Assembly (NCBI GenBank): GCA_002352635.1
Contig: DEIT01000247.1
Location: 6,248 to 17,809 of the forward strand
Origin: Hyphomicrobiaceae bacterium UBA2767
GTDB lineage: Bacteria > Pseudomonadota > Alphaproteobacteria > Rhizobiales > Methyloligellaceae
Reading direction: 5' to 3'
Length of the DNA: 11,562 bases
Shown here piece by piece: positions 6,838 to 11,562 of this stretch. The position numbers were made by a program, and so were the translations under genes. Numbering within the stretch: position 1 is the first letter of the stretch; each line of letters opens with the position of its first letter. The notes beneath the pieces are model-generated. The model ran no database searches. It was not told the origin of the DNA and saw nothing but the letters and a program-made list of their open reading frames with translations.

Positions 6838-7998
6838 CTAGACCGGAAACTTCTTGACCAGTTGACGGGCGATGATGATGCGTTGCAACTCATTGGTCCC
6901 CTCGCCGATCGCCAGCAGCGGCGCATCCCGGTAATAGCGCTCCACATTGTATTCTTTGGAATAGCCGTAAGCGCCGTGGACGCGCATGGCTTCAGCCGAA
7001 TTCTCCATCGCCGCCTCTGTAGCAAAAAGCTTGGCCATGCCCGCCTCAAGATCCGCCCGATCGCCATTGTCATAGGCTCGCGCCGCCTGCTCGGTGAGCA
7101 GACGGGCAGCCTCCACCCGGGTCGCCATATCAGCGAGCTTGATCTGTATCGACTGGTGTTCGCAGATTGGCTTGCCGAAAGTCTTGCGCGTCTGGGAATA
7201 GGCGAGTGCTTCCTCAAGGCACGCACGCGCCACACCCACACCACGGGCAGCGACATTGATCCGGCCCTGCTCAAGGCCGTTCAGGATTTGCTGCAGCCCC
7301 TTCCCCTCTTCCGGGCCAATCAGATTCTTCACGGGAACACACACGTCCTTGAATTCAATCGCACCGGTATCCACTCCGCGATAGCCGAGCTTCTCAAGTT
7401 TCGAGGGGACGTAACCTGCCTCCTTTGGCACCAGGACCAGGCTCATGCCCTTGTAGGCTGGTTCTGCCTTGGGGTCGGTCTTCACCAGCACCGCAAGAAT
7501 GTTTCCCTTCACCGAGTTGGTGATCCACATCTTGGCGCCGTTGATGACGTACTCATCGCCTTCACGGTCAGCCCGCGTGCGAATGCCCTGCAGATCAGTG
7601 CCGGCATCGGGTTCGGTCAGAGCGATACCGCCGCGCAACTCGCCGGAGGCAAATTTGGGCAGATACTCCTGCTTCATTTCTTCGGAGCCGAAATGCTCCA
7701 CGGCCCGGGCCATAACGAGATGCGCGCCAATGATGCCGCCGACAGACATCCAGACGCTGGCGATCTCCTCCATGATCTTTGCGAAGGTCGAACAGGAGAG
7801 ACCGAGGCCGCCATATTCGGGCGAGATTGTCGTACCGAACAGGCCAAGCTCGGCCATCTTGTCGGCGATCTCCTGGGGGTATTCGTCGCGCGCCTCAAGA
7901 TCATGGGCGACAGGTGCGACATCGCGCTTGAGAAACTCACGAACGCTGTCGAGGATCAGGGCTTCGTCTTCTTCAGCAGTGATATTGCGTTGGTCCAT
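6838..7998 (-). CDS. acyl-CoA dehydrogenase
   Basis: This FAD enzyme would make the alpha-beta double bond of an acyl-CoA and pass electrons to electron-transfer flavoprotein. The 386-residue protein has the usual length and the full fold: N-terminal helices (about 1-125), the FAD/substrate segment ALTEPDAGTD (126-135) with the WITN motif (158-161), then the C-terminal helical domain with RKTFG (271-275) and an HGAYGYSKEYNVERYYRD run (341-358). The catalytic base is probably Glu366 in GEGTNELQ, the same position as in short/medium-chain and glutaryl-type enzymes. It is shorter than methylsuccinyl-CoA dehydrogenases (about 550 residues). An AGGGG Shine-Dalgarno lies 8 bp before the ATG, and the gene follows the MaoC stop by 11 bp. 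No etfAB is in the window. Confidence 0.95.
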   Translation of the reverse strand: MDQRNITAEEDEALILDSVREFLKRDVAPVAHDLEARDEYPQEIADKMAELGLFGTTISPEYGGLGLSCSTFAKIMEEIASVWMSVGGIIGAHLVMARAVEHFGSEEMKQEYLPKFASGELRGGIALTEPDAGTDLQGIRTRADREGDEYVINGAKMWITNSVKGNILAVLVKTDPKAEPAYKGMSLVLVPKEAGYVPSKLEKLGYRGVDTGAIEFKDVCVPVKNLIGPEEGKGLQQILNGLEQGRINVAARGVGVARACLEEALAYSQTRKTFGKPICEHQSIQIKLADMATRVEAARLLTEQAARAYDNGDRADLEAGMAKLFATEAAMENSAEAMRVHGAYGYSKEYNVERYYRDAPLLAIGEGTNELQRIIIARQLVKKFPV

Positions 7999-8009
7999 GA
8001 TACGCGCCC

Positions 8010-8528
8010 CTAATAGTCCGCCTTGTCGTCGATCGCATGACCCCGCTTGGGGATCAGCATGCTCCGCTCATAGGACATAAACTCCGTGCCGTCCGCCTTC
8101 TTGCCCGTCGTCTTCACGGTCACGATGCCCTGCGTGGGACGGGATTTCGACTCACGCTTTGCGAGCACTTCAGACTCCGCATAGATCGTATCGCCTATGA
8201 AGACGGGCGCACTCAGCTTGATCTTGTCCCATCCAAGGTTGGCGATTGTTTTCTGGCTGATGTCGGACACACTCATGCCGGCGACGATTGAAAGCGTCAG
8301 GCAGGAGTTGACCAGCGGCTTTCCGAACTCGCTCTTCGCCGCATATTCAAAATCAAAATGCAGCGGATGCTGGTTCATGGTGAGCAGCGTGAACCAGGTG
8401 TTGTCGGCTTCCGATATGGTTCGCCCCGGACGATGCTCGTAAACATCACCCACTTCAAACTCTTCGAAATAGCGACCGTATGACTCCCGGTAGCGCCCTT
8501 TTGAAACTTCCTTTGCCTCAGCAACCAT
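8010..8528 (-). CDS. MaoC-like (R)-specific enoyl-CoA hydratase
   Basis: This 172-residue single hot-dog-fold protein should hydrate an enoyl-CoA to the 3-hydroxyacyl-CoA or catalyse the reverse reaction. The fold's recognisable parts are the N-terminal RYFEEFEVGDVYEHRPGRTI block (19-38), the hydratase loop MNQHPLHFD (51-59), GKPLVNSCLTLSIVAGMSVSD (69-89) and the domain-closing APVFIGDTIYAESEV (107-121). The classical hydratase motif has a catalytic Asp and His (G-D-x-N-P-L-H). Here His57 is kept but the Asp position is Asn52, so a nearby acid such as Asp42 may replace it. The subfamily resembles MaoC proteins found next to acyl-CoA dehydrogenases and CitE-type lyases, including the Mycobacterium Rv2499c neighbourhood. 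It starts 4 bp after the MmgE/PrpD stop with no strong Shine-Dalgarno, so its translation is probably coupled. Confidence 0.9.
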   Translation of the reverse strand: MVAEAKEVSKGRYRESYGRYFEEFEVGDVYEHRPGRTISEADNTWFTLLTMNQHPLHFDFEYAAKSEFGKPLVNSCLTLSIVAGMSVSDISQKTIANLGWDKIKLSAPVFIGDTIYAESEVLAKRESKSRPTQGIVTVKTTGKKADGTEFMSYERSMLIPKRGHAIDDKADY

Positions 8529-8532
8529 GGGT

Positions 8533-9912
8533 CTATGCGCTTTCGCTTTGACTGAGCGCCATTACTGCCGCTACAGAGTTGGCCTGTTCCAGGCTCAGGA
8601 GCGATTCGGCAAGCCGCCCGGCCCCGTCTTTGCCGAGATAGGGGACACAAAGGCCGTCAAACTTTTCAAGGAACTCCTCATCCGCGAGGAAATTATCGGG
8701 TTCGCCCTTCGGTACGACGATCAACTGCTCATATTCGCCGTCTTTCGTTCTGATGCGTGCCACGCCACTCATATTGGCAGGAAATTCCGCTTCAGCGCGG
8801 GCATCCACCACGGCCCTGACTTTTGCAGTCAGCCCGCGGGTCGTATCATCATTCAGATGTTTGTCGTAGTCGTCCCAGGTGAGGCCACCTTCGCGCAATG
8901 CAACCGCTGCACAAAACGGCATGGAGAACTGCCCATCGACAATGCTCTTCGGTTTGGTCTTGTCTTCTGGGCCTCCGATAATTTTCCAGCCTGTTTCCGG
9001 CAAACCGATCTCGACTTCTTCCACATCATCAGCAGAGAACCCATGTTCTTTCATCAGTAAGACGATGCCATCGAGGGCCGCGTGAGAATAGCGGCAGGAT
9101 GGATAGGGCTTCACTGCAAGGCGCATGGTCTCCCAACTCTCGCCCAGTTTCTCGATCGCCCGATCCGGTTCCGACTTTGGCGAATAGGCATGCAGGAAAC
9201 CGGCTCTGCCCTCGAATGCCTGCTTCACGCCCTTGAAGCCCTCCGCCGCCATCACAGCACACATCAGGCCGTTCTGGGCGGCCTGACCTACGTGAGACCG
9301 CTTGGTCCAGGCGCCATCGACGAGGAACTCCATGGAACCCGCAGCCTGACTGAGCGCGATACCGAACGCGCTCTGAATTCCGTCCGCGTCCATGCCAAGG
9401 AGTTTGCCTGCCGCGGCGGCCGCGCCGAAAACGCCACAGGTTGCTGTTGGGTGGAACCCCTGATCGTAGTGGGCGGTCGGATTAAGAGCGAGCGAGAGCC
9501 TGATCTGAACTTCGTAACCTGCAATCACTGCGGTGATCAGTTCCTTGCCTGACGCATCGCTCATTTCGGCCGCCGCCAATGCAGCGGGCACAATCGGTGC
9601 AGAGGAATGGATTGAACCCTCCGCATGAGTATCATCGAAATCGAGAGAATGGGCGAGCGTACCGTTGATTAGCGCTGCAGCCGTTGGAGCATACGCCCGG
9701 ACATCGCCCATCACCGAGCATGTGCCCTCCGCAAGTCCAAGCTTTTCAACCGCTGAAATCAGGCTCGGCGTCGACTCCGCGTCGTTGCGGGCGCGAATAA
9801 TGATGCCTGTTACGTCGAGGATCAACCGCTTCGCCCGCTCAACGACCTCGGTCGGAATATCTTCATAGCTCAGATCAGAAACGAATTCCGCCAGTTGCCT
9901 TGTGATGCCCAT
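8533..9912 (-). CDS. MmgE/PrpD family protein (2-methylcitrate dehydratase/cis-aconitate decarboxylase superfamily)
   Basis: Characterised members act on free, CoA-less polycarboxylic acids: 2-methylcitrate dehydratase, cis-aconitate decarboxylase (itaconate synthesis) and an iminodisuccinate epimerase. The 459-residue protein has the usual length. Residues lining the pocket in the superfamily are visible: SLDFDDTHAEGSIHSS (89-104, with Asp91, Asp93, His96, His102), FHPTATCG (153-160, His154), AWTKRSHVG (201-209, Lys204, His207) and KPYPSCRYSHAALD (268-281, Lys268, His277). The catalytic site therefore looks complete. Which reaction it performs is not determined, and most MmgE/PrpD proteins in such clusters are uncharacterised. 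It is the promoter-proximal gene of the five-gene operon, with GGGAGG 5 bp before its ATG, and it faces the GntR-family gene across 109 bp. Confidence 0.93.
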   Translation of the reverse strand: MGITRQLAEFVSDLSYEDIPTEVVERAKRLILDVTGIIIRARNDAESTPSLISAVEKLGLAEGTCSVMGDVRAYAPTAAALINGTLAHSLDFDDTHAEGSIHSSAPIVPAALAAAEMSDASGKELITAVIAGYEVQIRLSLALNPTAHYDQGFHPTATCGVFGAAAAAGKLLGMDADGIQSAFGIALSQAAGSMEFLVDGAWTKRSHVGQAAQNGLMCAVMAAEGFKGVKQAFEGRAGFLHAYSPKSEPDRAIEKLGESWETMRLAVKPYPSCRYSHAALDGIVLLMKEHGFSADDVEEVEIGLPETGWKIIGGPEDKTKPKSIVDGQFSMPFCAAVALREGGLTWDDYDKHLNDDTTRGLTAKVRAVVDARAEAEFPANMSGVARIRTKDGEYEQLIVVPKGEPDNFLADEEFLEKFDGLCVPYLGKDGAGRLAESLLSLEQANSVAAVMALSQSESA

Positions 9913-9967
9913 TGCGACCTCCCGTCCAGAGCGGGTCCTGCTTGCGCGTGATCCGATCCTTGTTCAT

Positions 9968-9981
9968 TATGTCCGGACATA
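9968..9981. promoter_or_regulatory. perfect 14-bp palindrome, candidate GntR-family operator
   Basis: TATGTCCGGACATA is a perfect inverted repeat with no spacer, midway between the divergent MmgE/PrpD and gntR starts. The half-site TGTC...GACA and the symmetry fit operators bound by dimeric GntR/HutC-type regulators. It overlaps the candidate -10 of the leftward operon promoter and the -35 region of the rightward gntR promoter. A bound dimer could therefore block both. The palindrome is seen directly. Binding by the adjacent regulator is inferred. Confidence 0.65.
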
Positions 9982-10008
9982 CTAGGCTTGCTGCTATACT
10001 GAAAGCAA
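9979..10008 (-). promoter_or_regulatory. candidate promoter of the catabolic operon
   Basis: On the minus strand TTGCTT (10008-10003) is followed after 18 bp by TAGTAT (9984-9979), a plausible sigma-70-type pair. The -10 runs into the 14-bp palindrome. Transcription would begin near 9970 and leave a 5' leader of roughly 60 nt before the MmgE/PrpD start. An alternative -10, CATAAT, lies a little downstream (9978-9973 region read leftward) but lacks a good -35. Confidence 0.35.
9995..10000 (+). promoter_or_regulatory. candidate -10 element of the gntR-family gene
   Basis: TATACT is a good -10 hexamer. The -35 at the right distance (about 9970-9977) falls inside the 14-bp palindrome and is a poor match, which fits a weak, autoregulated regulator promoter. 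The transcript would start near 10007, only about 15 nt before the ATG. Confidence 0.4.
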
Positions 10009-10016
10009 CACTTTCA
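10000..10016. repeat. inverted repeat TGAAAG-N5-CTTTCA before the gntR-family gene
   Basis: Perfect 6-bp arms (10000-10005 and 10011-10016) flank a 5-bp spacer, ending 5 bp before the ATG. It overlaps the expected start of the gntR transcript and the -35 of the opposite promoter. It could be a second operator or a small hairpin over the translation start, which has no Shine-Dalgarno. Confidence 0.35.
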
Positions 10017-10021
10017 CACCA

Positions 10022-10759
10022 ATGAGCGAAAACACGCCCCTCTACCGCATGATCGCCGACACGCTGCGCCATGAGATATTTGGCGGTAGCTATGCTGTTG
10101 GCGACCTATTTCCAAAGGAATTTGATCTTTGCGACCGGTTTAAGGTGAGCCGTCATACGGTGCGCAGCGCGCTTAGCTGTTTGGAACGCGAAGGACTGCT
10201 CAAACGCACCAAGGCGACTGGCACGGTCATTCGCTCTGTTGAACCGTCGGCAGCGTTTGTCCAGAAGTTGGCGAGTGTCGACGACCTGCTCCAATATCCC
10301 GTTGAGACGCGACTCGATCCCAAAGACCTTGAAAATATTGAAGCAGATGAGACCGTGGCAGGCTGGTTTGAGTCAGCGGAAGGGACACCGTTGTCACGCA
10401 TCCGCAGCGTACGGTCGCGGATGGATGACGGCATGCCACTGTGCTGGAGCGAGATCTATGTCCGGCGGGAATATGCCGGTGTTATTAAGGAAGTCGGGAA
10501 AGACACACGGCCCGTCTATCGGATCCTCCAGCAACTCTATGACATTGAAATTTCCCGCGTTGAAATAGAGCTTGGAGCGGTCGCCATGATGAACCCGGAG
10601 GCCGAATTCTTGTCCGTAGAGGAAGGAACGCCGGCGGTTCGCGTCCTGCGCCGCTACTACGGACGGGATGGGCAAGTGTTTGAGACTTCGGTCAGTCTGC
10701 ATCCGCAGGACCGGTTCAGCTACAACCTTACATTCGCCAACGAGCCGACAGGGAGCTAA
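10022..10759 (+). CDS. GntR family transcriptional regulator, HutC subfamily (UTRA domain)
   Basis: The 245-residue protein has the two-domain HutC layout. A winged helix-turn-helix occupies about 7-70, with LYRMIADTLRHEIFGGSYAVGD, the recognition segment VSRHTVRSALSCLEREGLL (42-60) and the wing KRTKATGTVI (61-70). A UTRA ligand-binding domain follows (about 95-237), with the RIRSVRSRMDDGMPLCWSEIYV core and a C-terminal RVLRRYYGRDGQVFETSVSLHPQDRFSY run. UTRA domains bind small organic effectors that usually release the repressor from DNA. The gene is divergent from the catabolic operon, with a palindrome between them, and co-directional with the amidohydrolase 191 bp downstream. It therefore probably controls the operon and possibly the deacylase, sensing a substrate or intermediate. 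There is no Shine-Dalgarno at the ATG, but no better start exists nearby. Confidence 0.93.
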   Translation: MSENTPLYRMIADTLRHEIFGGSYAVGDLFPKEFDLCDRFKVSRHTVRSALSCLEREGLLKRTKATGTVIRSVEPSAAFVQKLASVDDLLQYPVETRLDPKDLENIEADETVAGWFESAEGTPLSRIRSVRSRMDDGMPLCWSEIYVRREYAGVIKEVGKDTRPVYRILQQLYDIEISRVEIELGAVAMMNPEAEFLSVEEGTPAVRVLRRYYGRDGQVFETSVSLHPQDRFSYNLTFANEPTGS

Positions 10760-10878
10760 GGAGGCCAATTGTCGAATCCAGCGTGAACTTTGATCGTTCT
10801 TCAATGCGATACAAGCTTTCGCCCATAAACATGGCCGTACCTGGCGCATGAAGTAGACCTTCCGCCGCTGCGGCAATA

Positions 10879-10891
10879 TGAGTAGTACTCA
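10879..10891. promoter_or_regulatory. 13-bp interrupted palindrome upstream of the D-aminoacylase gene
   Basis: TGAGTA-G-TACTCA has perfect 6-bp arms around one base and lies 59 bp before the amidohydrolase ATG in the 191-bp gap after gntR. Its sequence differs from the TGTCCGGACA palindrome, so it would need a different regulator or be coincidental. I did not find a convincing -35/-10 pair in this gap. A weak partial match to the first operator (CCGGAC, 10918-10923) lies between the palindrome and the start codon. Confidence 0.3.
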
Positions 10892-10950
10892 AGAGACAGG
10901 TGCCAATTCGACGCTTCCCGGACGTTCAGCTAAACAAGAGTGACTCGCGC

Positions 10951-11562
10951 ATGCCTTTGGAAAATGCAGATATTGTCATCCGCAATGCCCAGTTGATCGA
11001 CGGCACCGGAGCGCCTGCCCAAGCCGGTGATCTCACCATATCGGACGGCCGGATTGCAGCCATTGGGCCATCGCTGAATGTCACGGCGAATGAAGAGATC
11101 GACGCGCGCGGCCAAACCCTTTCACCGGGGTTTATCGATGCCCATACGCATGACGACCGTATCGTCCTGACTGACCCCACCATGGCCTGCAAAGTCAGCC
11201 AGGGCGTCACGACGGTGGTTACGGGCAATTGCGGCGTTTCCATCGCGCCGGTCACCATAGATGCCCGCCCTCCGGGGCCACTCGATCTTATCTGCCCCAA
11301 GCCGTCGGACTTCTTCCCTACATTCGCGGACTATTTTGCTGCGCTCGACACATCGCCTCCAAGCGTGAATGTGGTTGCCCAGACGGGACACGCCTCTCTG
11401 CGGGTGGGTGTCATGGACAGCTTTGACAGAGCAGCAACTAGCGATGAAATCGATAAAATGAAGGCACTGCTGCGACAGGCCTTGCGTGATGGTGCGGCTG
11501 GATTTTCAACCGGGCTTTATTACCCCCCGGCCAATGCCGCGCCGACAGAGGAAATCGAGGCG
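10951..11562 (+). CDS. D-aminoacylase/N-acyl-D-amino-acid deacylase family amidohydrolase, 5' part
   Basis: Only the first 204 residues are present, from a family of about 480-530. Such enzymes are zinc-dependent amidohydrolases that split N-acyl-D-amino acids into a carboxylic acid and a D-amino acid. The N-terminal small beta domain (ADIVIRNAQLIDGTG...SDGRIAAIG) is followed by the metal motif SPGFIDAHTHDD with His65 and His67. Then comes QGVTTVVTGNCGVSIAP with Cys94, the cysteine ligand typical of D-aminoacylases, and later QTGHASLR (144-151) and GAAGFSTGLYYPP (181-193), also hallmarks. Acyl and amino-acid specificity cannot be judged from this part. The ATG has a weak AAGAG about 10 bp upstream. 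The gene is co-directional with the GntR-type regulator and may share a regulon with the divergent CoA operon. Confidence 0.93.
   Translation, partial: MPLENADIVIRNAQLIDGTGAPAQAGDLTISDGRIAAIGPSLNVTANEEIDARGQTLSPGFIDAHTHDDRIVLTDPTMACKVSQGVTTVVTGNCGVSIAPVTIDARPPGPLDLICPKPSDFFPTFADYFAALDTSPPSVNVVAQTGHASLRVGVMDSFDRAATSDEIDKMKALLRQALRDGAAGFSTGLYYPPANAAPTEEIEA

Noticed and set aside
6817..8013. A 398-codon open frame on the plus strand opposite the acyl-CoA dehydrogenase
   Set aside because: It mirrors a gene with complete catalytic motifs. Long antisense frames are common in GC-rich DNA, and its translation shows no recognisable domain and no good RBS.
8527..9060. A 177-codon plus-strand frame opposite the MmgE/PrpD gene
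   Set aside because: It is antisense to a gene with conserved pocket residues and has no recognisable family features.
10394..10876. A 160-codon minus-strand frame opposite the GntR-type gene
   Set aside because: It overlaps the regulator's UTRA domain in antisense and shows no domain features or RBS.
10917..10929. A second copy of the gntR operator upstream of the deacylase gene
   Set aside because: Only the CCGGAC core matches (about 8 of 14 positions) and the symmetry is lost.

Overview
The window looks like a chromosomal segment of an alphaproteobacterium, most likely of the order Hyphomicrobiales (Rhizobiales). The reasons are a petABC cytochrome bc1 operon of alphaproteobacterial type, dense GC-rich coding with long antisense shadow frames, and many CoA-thioester enzymes. 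Cytochrome b and cytochrome c1 are separate genes here, which argues against the Bradyrhizobium/Rhodopseudomonas group, where they are fused as fbcH. I see no rRNA, tRNA, CRISPR array, insertion sequence or phage gene.

Layout. (1) Positions 1-1973, minus strand: petA (Rieske protein, TTG start), petB (cytochrome b) and the first 30 codons of petC (cytochrome c1), an operon for respiratory complex III. (2) 2292-2756, plus strand: trmL, a tRNA wobble-base 2'-O-methyltransferase, divergent from petA and convergent with the next gene. (3) 2763-4604, minus strand: a 613-residue ABC half-exporter. Its 233-bp upstream region holds inverted repeats that could hide or expose its ribosome binding site. 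(4) 4838-9912, minus strand: five tightly packed genes, read in the order MmgE/PrpD-family protein, MaoC-like hydratase, acyl-CoA dehydrogenase, family III CoA-transferase and crotonase-family hydratase. Gaps of 2-11 bp indicate one operon. (5) 10022-10759, plus strand: a GntR/HutC-family repressor divergent from that operon. A perfect 14-bp palindrome lies between them, overlapping a candidate promoter for each direction. (6) 10951 to the window end, plus strand: the first 204 residues of a D-aminoacylase-type amidohydrolase.

How the genes may work together. The five-gene operon has what is needed to activate a free carboxylic acid to its CoA thioester, desaturate it and hydrate it. A PrpD/cis-aconitate-decarboxylase-like enzyme would act on the free acid before activation. 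The crotonase resembles 3-methylglutaconyl-CoA hydratases and the MaoC protein resembles the hydratases of itaconate/mesaconate-type routes, so a branched or C5 dicarboxylic acid is the best guess at a substrate. That is inference. No lyase, thiolase or 3-hydroxyacyl-CoA dehydrogenase is in the window. The adjacent D-aminoacylase raises the possibility that the acid comes from an N-acyl-D-amino acid. This regulator-operon-deacylase locus is the best candidate for an undescribed pathway. The SD-sequestering leader of the ABC exporter is the best candidate for undescribed regulation.
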